DNA from: Acidisarcina polymorpha
GTDB lineage: Bacteria; Acidobacteriota; Terriglobia; Terriglobales; Acidobacteriaceae
Direction of reading: 5' to 3'
Length of the DNA: 64,000 nt
Assembly: GCF_003330725.1 (NCBI RefSeq)
Contig: NZ_CP030840.1
Span: 7,048,012 to 7,112,011, forward strand
The notes below the pieces were generated by a model, which was not told the DNA's origin, ran no database searches, and saw nothing but the letters and a program-made list of their open reading frames with translations. Made by a program: the position numbers and the translations under genes. The stretch's first letter is position 1, and every line of letters begins with the position of its first letter. Of this stretch, positions 54,141 to 62,793 are shown piece by piece.

Positions 54141-57110
54141 ATGTCTCGAAACACGTCTCACCAGAACTCACGAAGGAAACCTGGAAACGGGTCCCGCGAC
54201 AACCGTCTGACCATATTGGCCAGCGCACTGTCGATGGGGCTCAGCGTACCGGCCTTCGCTCAGTCCGTACCATTCCCGACCTACACGCCCGGTCCTCAAC
54301 CGGATGGCTCGTACGTCGTCAGTGATGGCACGATCATCACCCCCGCCGGCACTCAGGTGGATCTCGGCATTGAGGTGCGCGCTAAAGCCGTCGCTCTCAA
54401 CCCCACCGGCAACCACACTGCCGCCGTCCTGACGATGGGTACGTCGGCGGCCAACGGCAACGGAGCCGTCGAAGTGTTCGATACCAAGACTGGCGCCGTC
54501 CTCCAGAGCTACAGCAGCCTGGCCGGAACCGACTCGAGCGGCAGCCACGTCGGCATCACCTATTCTCCCGATGGCAAGTACCTGCTCTTCAGCCAGGACA
54601 GCAGCTTCGTCGCCATCGCCAAGGTCGATCCAACCACGGGCAAGCTCTCCGATTACGCTCACGTAAGTGTTCCGATCGATGGCAGCCTCTTCGAAATCGA
54701 AGGGACTCCGTTTGACTATAAGTTCGACACCGTCACCTGCTTCCCGCACCTCCCTATCGGAACCGATGGCAGCTACGCTCACGCCTGCGGCCATACCGTT
54801 GGAACCAACCCTTCCGCTTATCCCCTCGGCATCGCCGTCTCCCCGGATGGAAAGACCGCCTATTCCGTCCTCGATGTGAACGATACCCTGACTAAGATCG
54901 ATCTGACTGCGTCGACCCCGAAAGAGGGTGCGCAGATCCGTGTCGGCAATGTCCCGCACAGCGTCATCATCTCGCCCGACGGGGCGACTGCCTACGTCTC
55001 CAATGAGGCCGGCCGGATTGCCAAAGAGGATGACCATCAGCTCTACTCCGACGGCACTCCGGTTGTCGCCGATGCCGAAACTGGTGCGACGAGCACCGGC
55101 ACCGTTTCCGTGGTAGATCTTTCTACGTTTAAGGTCACCAAGACCATTTTCACCGGTCTTCACCCGACGGGCATGGCCTTCTGGGGCAAGTACCTGCTGG
55201 TTGCCAATGCCTACGACGACAACATCTCAGTGATCGATACGGGCGTCAACCAGGTGGTGCGCACGATCGGCCTGGGACTACCGATCCGCGTACCCGGTGA
55301 AAAGAAGGCAGCGTACGGCGCAGGCCCGAACTCCATCGCCGTCGATCCCGACCACGACATCGCTTACGTCGCGCTGTACAACGCAAATTCGATCGCCGTG
55401 GTCGACCTCGACAGCGTCTCGAAGGATGCGATTCTTGGCCTGATCCCAACTGCCTACGCGCCAAGCTCAATCGTGCTGGATCATAAGGACAGAGTGTTGA
55501 TCGTTGCCAATGATAAGGGCATCGGCACCAAAGGCATTCCTCCTCAGAACTCCTTCGGAACCGCCCACGGAGTCACCAGCTACAACACCCACCAGGACCT
55601 TGGCACAGCCAGCATCATCCCGCTGCCCGGCGTCGACACACTGGCGGATTGGACGAATCAGGTCTACCTGAACAACCATTGGGATCTGACACGGAACATC
55701 AAAACCGCCGCCGGTGGAGATCCGCATCTGAAGGCGGTCGCTCTCCCGAAAAAGATCGGTGACCCGTCGCTCATCAAGCACGTGTTCCTGATCATTCGTG
55801 AAAACCGCACCTACGATCAAATCCTCGGCGACGTTATCGGCGGCAATGGCGATCCCTCACTGGCCGTCTTCGGCGCCGGCGTCACCCCCAACGCGCACGC
55901 GCTGGTGGAGCGCTTCCCGCTCCTCGACAACTTCTACGACCCCAGCCGCCAGTCGGCCGACGGTCATAACTGGATCGTCCAGGCCATGGCGCCTTATTCT
56001 GACGACATCCAGTCGCCGGACTGGGTCCGCGATTATCCTTCGAATGGCGGTGACGCGATTGCCTACCAGAAGAAGGGTCACATCTGGGACCAGGCCGTCA
56101 AAGCCGGCATCCGCTTCAAGAACTTCGGCGAATACATCGAGTGGAACTCGTTCGTCGTTCCCGGTTGCACCCCGATTCCGAACTTCAGCGGAAGCTGCCA
56201 TCCGACCTGGAGCCATTTCTACGCCGACACCCAGGCGTATGAATCCAAGACGGAGCCTCAGCTGAAGTACTACCGCTCGGTCCAGTCCCACTCCCCGCTT
56301 CCGAACCTCATCAACAACACAGATAGGAAATATCCTCAGTTCGACTTGGACATTCCCGACCAGTACCGCGTGGATGTCTGGAAGCAGAACTTCGAAGAAG
56401 ATGTCAAAGCCGGAACTGTGCCCCAGTTGAGCATTATGTGGATCAGCTCCGATCACACCGGCGGCCCGCCGACGGCCGTCGCCATGCAGGCGGACAACGA
56501 CCTTGCCGTTGGCCGCTTCGTCGACATCATCAGCCACAGCCCGGTATGGGATTCTTCGGCGATCTTTATCGAAGAAGATGACGCGCAGGATGGCGTCGAC
56601 CATGTCGATGGCCACCGCAGCCCGGGATACGTTATCAGCCCCTACGTCCGTCAGGGCGGCGTGGTTGACTCCACCTACTACACCCAGGTCAACATGACCC
56701 GAACCATCGAGCAGATCCTTGGACTGACCCCGATGAACCAGTTCGACCTTGTGGCTTCGCCGATGAGGACGCTCTTCGTCGACGATCCGCCCGCCGATAA
56801 CTTCAAACCATGGTCGCATGTGCCGAATCTGATTCCGTTGGATCAGGGCGTCAACCAGACGACGGCATCGCTCAAGGACGAAAGCCCCGCGGTCAAGGCT
56901 TTGAGGGTAGGTTGGATGAAGAAGAAGGCGCAGGTCTTCGCCGGCAAACACACCAAGCCGGACTCCGAAGACTCGGACACTGTGAATCACCTCAACTGGT
57001 ATGAGGCCACCGGATTCACCCGGCCCTATCCAGGCGAGGCGAAGGTTCGTCCCGCCAGCGACTTCAAGCACCGTAAGGCGCCTGAAGCTGGAGCCGACCT
57101 GGACGACTAA
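54141..57110 (+). CDS. Exported beta-propeller/phosphoesterase (alkaline phosphatase-like) fusion
   Basis: A 989-residue secreted protein. A signal peptide (about 1-41, ending AFAQS) is followed by a YncE-type seven-bladed beta-propeller (about 65-470; repeats such as GITYSPDGKYLLFSQ, GIAVSPDGKTAYSV and SVIISPDGATAYVS). A phosphoesterase domain of the phospholipase C/acid phosphatase group follows (about 550-900) with KHVFLIIRENRTYDQILGD, HNWIVQAM, HTGGPP and FIEEDDAQDGVDHVDGHRS, which hold the likely metal and catalytic residues. It probably hydrolyses phosphate esters outside the cytoplasm. A PHO-box-like array lies upstream and a strong terminator downstream. Confidence 0.92.
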   Translation: MSRNTSHQNSRRKPGNGSRDNRLTILASALSMGLSVPAFAQSVPFPTYTPGPQPDGSYVVSDGTIITPAGTQVDLGIEVRAKAVALNPTGNHTAAVLTMGTSAANGNGAVEVFDTKTGAVLQSYSSLAGTDSSGSHVGITYSPDGKYLLFSQDSSFVAIAKVDPTTGKLSDYAHVSVPIDGSLFEIEGTPFDYKFDTVTCFPHLPIGTDGSYAHACGHTVGTNPSAYPLGIAVSPDGKTAYSVLDVNDTLTKIDLTASTPKEGAQIRVGNVPHSVIISPDGATAYVSNEAGRIAKEDDHQLYSDGTPVVADAETGATSTGTVSVVDLSTFKVTKTIFTGLHPTGMAFWGKYLLVANAYDDNISVIDTGVNQVVRTIGLGLPIRVPGEKKAAYGAGPNSIAVDPDHDIAYVALYNANSIAVVDLDSVSKDAILGLIPTAYAPSSIVLDHKDRVLIVANDKGIGTKGIPPQNSFGTAHGVTSYNTHQDLGTASIIPLPGVDTLADWTNQVYLNNHWDLTRNIKTAAGGDPHLKAVALPKKIGDPSLIKHVFLIIRENRTYDQILGDVIGGNGDPSLAVFGAGVTPNAHALVERFPLLDNFYDPSRQSADGHNWIVQAMAPYSDDIQSPDWVRDYPSNGGDAIAYQKKGHIWDQAVKAGIRFKNFGEYIEWNSFVVPGCTPIPNFSGSCHPTWSHFYADTQAYESKTEPQLKYYRSVQSHSPLPNLINNTDRKYPQFDLDIPDQYRVDVWKQNFEEDVKAGTVPQLSIMWISSDHTGGPPTAVAMQADNDLAVGRFVDIISHSPVWDSSAIFIEEDDAQDGVDHVDGHRSPGYVISPYVRQGGVVDSTYYTQVNMTRTIEQILGLTPMNQFDLVASPMRTLFVDDPPADNFKPWSHVPNLIPLDQGVNQTTASLKDESPAVKALRVGWMKKKAQVFAGKHTKPDSEDSDTVNHLNWYEATGFTRPYPGEAKVRPASDFKHRKAPEAGADLDD

Positions 57111-57128
57111 CTTCCTCCTGACTCGAAC

Positions 57129-57163
57129 GGCCCTCTCTCTAACTGGGAGAGGGCCTTTTTTTT
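57129..57163 (+). terminator. Intrinsic terminator after the phosphoesterase gene
   Basis: Perfect 9-bp stem GGCCCTCTC/GAGAGGGCC (57129-57137 with 57147-57155) followed by eight T residues (57156-57163). It lies 19 bases after the stop. Confidence 0.93.
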
Positions 57164-57458
57164 CTCCTCAAGAATCCCCTTCTTCCTCGCCAGGCCCCCA
57201 GTCCCACCCCCGCTCCGAGTCGACGCAATTGTCCAGTTGTGTGAGCGCATCGTCCGTGAACGGACATCAGCCTGAATAGGTCAGGAGGCAGACATCGAAG
57301 TCTGTCGCTGCCGCCGTCCTTCCTTGCTGGGCTTCTCTCCCCGAATCGAATCCACAAGGAATGGTCATCGACTTGCCTTGTAGGCACTCGAGTTCTCAGT
57401 TGCGGATTCCAGGGGAAGGGTCCTGCGGGACATTCGTTGCCTAGAGGAGGACGTCGTC

Positions 57459-58235
57459 ATGAAGCGTGGTCTTCAATTATTGCTGATCGTATGCTTGGCA
57501 GCTGGCAGGTCGTGGGCAGTCAGTGACCCCTTTGTGGGCAAGTGGAAGCTGGATCCGTCCAGGAGCAAGGTCACCGACCTCATGAGAGTCGCCATAGCCG
57601 GGGCCAATAAATATAACCTCATCTTCAACAGTGGCGGGGTTGAGACAGTGCTAGCGGACGGAACCGACCAGCCCGGGCTCTTCGGAACTACTGTGTCCAT
57701 CACGGTTGCAGGACCCAATAATTGGACGGTAGTTCGCAAAAAGAATGGCCGCACACTCCTCATGGGAAATTGGAAGCTTTCAGAAGACGGCAAAACCCTC
57801 ACCGATGCCTTCACTTCGGGCCAACCCAGCGGGTCGATGTCCACGGTGAACTATGTCTACATCCGAACGGCTGGCAACTCAGGTTTCCCGGGCTCCTGGG
57901 ACAGCCATAGCGAATCGGTGCACTCTGCCTTTGAGCTTCAGATCCAACCCTACGAAGGCACTGGTCTTTCATTCATCAACGCCAGCGAAGCGTCGACGAA
58001 AAGCATGAAGTTCGATGGGAAAGACTATCCGCGTCAGGGCAAGTATGTGGCCCCGGAGTCGGTGTCGTCCGGACGCCGGGTGAACGACCGCACCCTGGAG
58101 CTGATCGACAAAATAAAAGGCAGGATCGCTGACACCCAGCGAATCGAGCTCTCTCCCGATCTCAAAATGTTGACCGTAACCATGCAGCCGTCCGGTCAAA
58201 GCAAGCCCAACATCTTTGTGTTCGATCGGGAATAA
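57459..58235 (+). CDS. Exported lipocalin-like hypothetical protein
   Basis: A 258-residue secreted protein: signal peptide (about 1-20, MKRGLQLLLIVCLAAGRSWA), then DPFVGKWKLDPSRSK and beta strands (TVSITVAGPNNWTVVRKKNG; ERIELSPDLKML-like end). The opening motif resembles that of the protein at 49753-50241, so they may be distant relatives. AGGAGG lies eight bases before the ATG. It follows the phosphoesterase gene but after a strong terminator, so it has its own promoter. Function unknown. Confidence 0.82.
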   Translation: MKRGLQLLLIVCLAAGRSWAVSDPFVGKWKLDPSRSKVTDLMRVAIAGANKYNLIFNSGGVETVLADGTDQPGLFGTTVSITVAGPNNWTVVRKKNGRTLLMGNWKLSEDGKTLTDAFTSGQPSGSMSTVNYVYIRTAGNSGFPGSWDSHSESVHSAFELQIQPYEGTGLSFINASEASTKSMKFDGKDYPRQGKYVAPESVSSGRRVNDRTLELIDKIKGRIADTQRIELSPDLKMLTVTMQPSGQSKPNIFVFDRE

Positions 58236-58932
58236 GGGCACGGAGCCGCGGCCCAATTTTAGATCGGCGCTTCACCGTCAACCCACTCCCGGAGCACGGC
58301 AGCTTGCGTCCGTCCTTCGCCAGAGCAGCGAAAACGTTCCACGAACAGAGTGAATGCAACGAAGAGCCGCTATGGCGCGCCTCCTCTTCCACCCAACGGC
58401 ATCCACGTTCGCATAAGAGAGAAGCCGGAGACCACGTCGCGCAGTTAGAGATACATTAGGCGCGCCTGGGCCACATGCTCCGGAGCAGCCATTGCTGCCG
58501 CCTGCTGCGCGCAAGACGGACCTCCACGACTAAATGGCAGCGGCAGGTTACCCCCTTTTCATTCCCCACAACAGGAAGTCCTTGCGTGCAAGTGCAGCCC
58601 ATCGCAAGCTGCAGGAGCCAAGCCGGGCTTGCTTTCGCATGCGTTCCCCCCGCGCACAGCGTTAGTACCTTCGTAATCCCCTCTGCAAGATAGCCACCGC
58701 AAGAAGGTAAGGTGCCCGCATCAATACTAGGCAATGGGACGACGCCAAACGCCACCAGTAAGAACTCACAAGGATATTTGGCGAATGACTAACAAATAGG
58801 GCCCGCTCCCTCTCGGCTAAGCTCATCGCGGCTAACTCTAAGCTTTTGGCGTAAGTTGCAGCTCTTATTGTGAGCGCTGCGTGGAAGTGCCACGCGCGAT
58901 AACAGTCCCAAAATAGAAGGTGGTTACATACC
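58236..58932. other. Gene-free interval upstream of the DUF1800 gene
   Basis: About 700 bases with no supported gene. Open frames of 72-99 codons on both strands (58475-58693, 58456-58755) have Cys/Ser/Arg-rich shadow-like composition and no ribosome sites. AAGGTGG nine bases before 58933 is the ribosome site of the next gene. The stretch could hold a decayed gene, a dispersed repeat or a long leader; I cannot tell which. Confidence 0.45.
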
Positions 58933-61900
58933 ATGTCACGTCATACATACATATCTTATTTTCTTAGAACGTCACTAAGATCTATCTTGCTTATCACCAT
59001 GGTAACTGCGGTAGGATCGGCGTATTGCCAGGGCCAGCAATCCATTCAAATTACCGCGACGAATTCGGATGGATCCAATACTGGGAGTGCCCGTCTCAAT
59101 ACGCCGGTCAGCCTCACGGCGCAAGTTTCTGCGGGACCCGATCAAGTGGTTAATTGGAGTCTCACCGGAGAAGGAAGTGTCTCCGCTTTAACAAACAATA
59201 CCGCAAAATACACGCCGCCGCTGACTATGCCATCGAGCCGGAGCGTCACCATAAAGGCCTATCTGCACGCAGCGCCTTCCGTGACGCAGTCCTATGCGGT
59301 CTCGCTGATCTATCCGGTGCCGACAGTCTCTTCGACCGCCATTCCGCAGGTGGAAGCCGGATTCACTTATACCAACGCTAACGTAAGCGGTGTCGGATTT
59401 GTGTCGGGAACCGTAGTAAGCGCCAACGGAACTCCACTCAAGACAACTTATAAGGATTGGAACGACGTCTCGGTTACCCTTCCGGTTCCAGGAGACGCCA
59501 GCGGAGTCTTGTCGTTGAAAGCAACCAATCCATCTCCGGGAGGAGGTGCGGGGGCAAGCTACAATCAGCCCGTTCAGCCGGCATCGATCGCACTTACAGC
59601 CAAGGACGCGGACGGCACGAACACCGGAACAGCGCGACTAGGCGTGACCGTCAAAATGGCTGCGGTGGTAACTGGGTCTGTTACGAAAACTGTCGACTGG
59701 AGTTTGACTGGTGCCGGGAGTATTTCCAGCAGTGGCGTCTACACGCCGCCTGCGACGATGCCGGAGAGCAGCGCCGTTATAGTGAAATCAACTCTGAGTT
59801 CGAATTCAGCAGTATCGAGTTCTTATCACCTTGCCTTATTAAATCCAACGCCAGTAATCAACAGCATGAGTCCGCTGAATGTGCCAGTTGGTGCGACAAC
59901 TTCAGTAACGCTCACCGGACATGGCTTTGTTCCAGGGATTGCCGTTGTCTCGAACCTCGGTACAATTGCGAGCACAACTTATAAGTCGGCCACCTCTGTG
60001 GTTGTTCAGTTGACGCTGCCCGCCTCGGCATCGGGCACTCTGTCGTTGCAGGCGAAGAACCCTACTCCGGGCGGCGGATTGGGAGCAGCTTTGCAGTCGG
60101 GAGTCTCGACCTTACACATTACTGCCAGCAATTCAGACGGAAAAGATACTGGAACAGCGCGGCTGGGCGTGCCAGTCAGTTTGACAGCGACCGTAGCGAA
60201 TTCTCAGTACGGTTCAATTAGCTGGAAGTTGCAAGGCCCGGGTAAGCTCGTGCCCTCCGGCGATACTGGCCAATATGCCACTTACACGCCTCTATCTTCC
60301 GGCTCTCTCACCACCGGCGTGACAATCACCGCTTACATGTCTTCCTACCCTGCATTGGCGACGACCTATTCACTGGATATGATCAATCCCATCCCCACCG
60401 TTACCTCGACAAACCCGGTACATGTGTTGAGCGGCGGAACGCAGCAAATCACATTAGCAGGATCAGGATTTGTTCCTGGGACGGTCGTGCTCTTCAATGG
60501 GGCTTCGCTTCCTATCTCGTATGCCAGTTACAACCAGGCAACCATACAACTGCCCGTATCCGCAACCGCGACGGGAACGCTCGACCTGAAGGTTCAGAAC
60601 CCTACTCCTGGAGGGGGCACTGGAAGTACTTTTACTGAGTCGGTTACTCCAAGTTCTATCACACTTACAGCGACTGATGCCGACGGCACCAACACCGGCA
60701 CGGCAGAGCTGAGCACCAACGTCACCATGGCTGCGGCTGTGAGTGGATCGGAAAAGACGGCAGTGAACTGGAGTGTGGCCGGAGCCGGCTCGATCTCGAG
60801 CAGTGGGATGTACACCGCGCCTAAGGCGCTTCCATCCAGCACCGCAGTGACCATCACCGCCGCGCTGGCCTCGAACCCTGCAATCACGGCGAGCTACCCA
60901 TTGAACGTTATCAACCCCATCGCGGTCATCAACGGCTCCAGTCCCTCGCTGGCGCCTGCTGGAAAATCGACGGACATTACCTTCACCGGTACTGGTTTTA
61001 TTCCAGGCACGGTGGTCCTGGTGAACGATACACCGGTGCCGACGACCTATCAGTCGGCGACATCGGTGGTTGCCGAGGTGACGGTTTCGTCAAGCGAGAC
61101 CGGAAACCTCTCCATCACCGCGCAAAATCCCGCGCCTGGGGGCGGAACGAGCCTCTTCTATCTGGAGTCGATCGCGGCGTCGCTCGGCGTCAGAGCAGCG
61201 GCCCGGATCCTCGATCAGACGACGTTTGGACCGACCAACGCACTGATCTCGCATGTTCAGCAAGAGGGGATCGATGCCTGGCTGTCGGAGCAGTTCAACA
61301 CCCCACAGACAGTATTGGCTCCGGTTTATGCGAATCATCCTTCCTATTGCAGTGCGGCCATCTACTGCACGGAATCGGAATGGTACCGGGCAGCGTTGAC
61401 AGGCAATGATCAGCTCCGCCAGAGGGTAGCCTTCGCACTGAGCGAGCTCTATGTCATCTCGGCGTTCCCGATTACCGGAGCCGGGGTCACTCCGTACATC
61501 AACATGCTGGCTAAAGATTCCTTCACTAACTGGCACCAGATCATGACCGACGTGACGTTGTCGCCGGCCATGGGCATTTACCTGGACATGCTGGACAGCC
61601 ACTCGCCGACCGGAACTGAGATAGCCGACGAGAACTACGCGCGGGAGTTCATGCAGTTATTCAACATGGGAATCTACCTTCTGAACCAGGACGGCAGCTT
61701 GCAGCTGGATGGCAACGGAAATCCGATCCCTGCCTACACCGAAGCCCAGGTGGAGGCCTTCGCTCGGGCCTTTACCGGCTGGACCTACGCCAATGCGGAT
61801 GGTTCCACTCCGTCTTCCCTGATCGGCGTGCCCAACTACTCTCATCCCATGGTGGCCGTCGAGGCCGACCATGATACGAATCCCAAAACACTCTTGAACG

Positions 61901-62697
61901 ATACGGATCCCACGTCGTACAAAGGGACGACCTTGTCGTCAGGCCAGACTGCGGAGCACGACGTGCAGGACGCGATCACCAACGTCTTCAACCATCCCAA
62001 CGTTCCTCCTTTCGTCTCCAAGCAGCTCATTCAACACCTGGTCACCAGTATGCCGAGCCCCGGCTATATCTCCCGCGTGGCCTCGGTCTTCACCAACGAT
62101 GGCAATGGCGTCCGCGGGAATATGACCGCGGTGCTGAATGCGATCTTTACCGATCCTGAAGCCAGGGCAGGAGACACGGATGCCTCCGCCGACGTAGGGA
62201 AGCTGCGCGAGCCGATTCTCTGGCTGACGGCGGTGATGCGCGGCCTCGGCGTCACCAACACCGACCCCAACGACTATTACGATCAGTTATCCACCTATCT
62301 GGTACCGCTTGGGGAACGGCCGTTTGCCGCGTCGAGCGTCTTCAATTTCTTCTCGCCCAGCTACGTGATTCCGGGAACGACCTTGAACGCGCCGGAGTTC
62401 GGGATCGAGAACACCGCCAGTGTCGCCACCCTGCTCACTCTGGCCGACAGGCTGATGATGAACAAGTTCGTCAGCTTCAATGTGGACCTGAGCGCCACCA
62501 GTTCTTGGGGACAGATGGCGTCCACCCCCTCGGTTCTGGTCGATGCTCTCGGCACCCTCTTCATGCATGCGGAGATGGATCCGAATATCCGCGCATCGAT
62601 CATCAGCGAAGTCAGCTCGGTGACCGATTTAGGGCAACGCGTCAGGCTGGCTGTCTACCTGGTCATCACCGCGTCGCAGTACAAGGTCTCCCACTAA
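58933..62697 (+). CDS. Secreted DUF1800 protein with four Ig-like repeats
   Basis: A 1254-residue exported protein. The signal peptide (about 1-32, ending SAYCQ) precedes four Ig/IPT-like repeats of about 180 residues (about 37-215, 216-391, 392-571 and 572-743), each opening with a DG-x-NTG-like motif and closing with NP-PGGG. The C-terminal DUF1800 domain starts near residue 755 (AARILDQTTFGPTNALI) and carries LRQRVAFALSELYVIS, NYAREFMQLFNMGIY, FARAFTGWTY and FVSKQLIQHLVTS, the standard blocks of that family. DUF1800 proteins are usually encoded beside a DUF1501 protein, as here. Their role is unknown; a cell-surface function is inferred. Confidence 0.93.
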   Translation: MSRHTYISYFLRTSLRSILLITMVTAVGSAYCQGQQSIQITATNSDGSNTGSARLNTPVSLTAQVSAGPDQVVNWSLTGEGSVSALTNNTAKYTPPLTMPSSRSVTIKAYLHAAPSVTQSYAVSLIYPVPTVSSTAIPQVEAGFTYTNANVSGVGFVSGTVVSANGTPLKTTYKDWNDVSVTLPVPGDASGVLSLKATNPSPGGGAGASYNQPVQPASIALTAKDADGTNTGTARLGVTVKMAAVVTGSVTKTVDWSLTGAGSISSSGVYTPPATMPESSAVIVKSTLSSNSAVSSSYHLALLNPTPVINSMSPLNVPVGATTSVTLTGHGFVPGIAVVSNLGTIASTTYKSATSVVVQLTLPASASGTLSLQAKNPTPGGGLGAALQSGVSTLHITASNSDGKDTGTARLGVPVSLTATVANSQYGSISWKLQGPGKLVPSGDTGQYATYTPLSSGSLTTGVTITAYMSSYPALATTYSLDMINPIPTVTSTNPVHVLSGGTQQITLAGSGFVPGTVVLFNGASLPISYASYNQATIQLPVSATATGTLDLKVQNPTPGGGTGSTFTESVTPSSITLTATDADGTNTGTAELSTNVTMAAAVSGSEKTAVNWSVAGAGSISSSGMYTAPKALPSSTAVTITAALASNPAITASYPLNVINPIAVINGSSPSLAPAGKSTDITFTGTGFIPGTVVLVNDTPVPTTYQSATSVVAEVTVSSSETGNLSITAQNPAPGGGTSLFYLESIAASLGVRAAARILDQTTFGPTNALISHVQQEGIDAWLSEQFNTPQTVLAPVYANHPSYCSAAIYCTESEWYRAALTGNDQLRQRVAFALSELYVISAFPITGAGVTPYINMLAKDSFTNWHQIMTDVTLSPAMGIYLDMLDSHSPTGTEIADENYAREFMQLFNMGIYLLNQDGSLQLDGNGNPIPAYTEAQVEAFARAFTGWTYANADGSTPSSLIGVPNYSHPMVAVEADHDTNPKTLLNDTDPTSYKGTTLSSGQTAEHDVQDAITNVFNHPNVPPFVSKQLIQHLVTSMPSPGYISRVASVFTNDGNGVRGNMTAVLNAIFTDPEARAGDTDASADVGKLREPILWLTAVMRGLGVTNTDPNDYYDQLSTYLVPLGERPFAASSVFNFFSPSYVIPGTTLNAPEFGIENTASVATLLTLADRLMMNKFVSFNVDLSATSSWGQMASTPSVLVDALGTLFMHAEMDPNIRASIISEVSSVTDLGQRVRLAVYLVITASQYKVSH
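59041..61161 (+). repeat. Four in-gene Ig-like repeats in an A-B-A-B order
   Basis: Units at about 59041-59578, 59579-60107, 60108-60647 and 60648-61161. Units 1 and 3 share ITAxNSDG and PVSLTA; units 2 and 4 share LTAxDADGTNTGTA and GAGSISSSGxYT. The alternation points to duplication of a two-unit block. Confidence 0.82.
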
Positions 62698-62793
62698 CCC
62701 GCATCAGCCAGAACCTGCGTCCTGCTGCTCGTGCCTTCCACGGCCGGGCAGCAGCAGTCCGAATTGTGCTTCATCCAGAGAGGAATTACGACC

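Noticed and set aside
54168..57071. Two long minus-strand frames (331 and 404 codons) opposite the phosphoesterase gene.
   Set aside because: They mirror a recognised protein, lack ribosome sites and have shadow-like composition.
58456..58755. Small frames on both strands before the DUF1800 gene.
   Set aside because: No ribosome site, skewed composition and mutual overlap make them unlikely to be genes.
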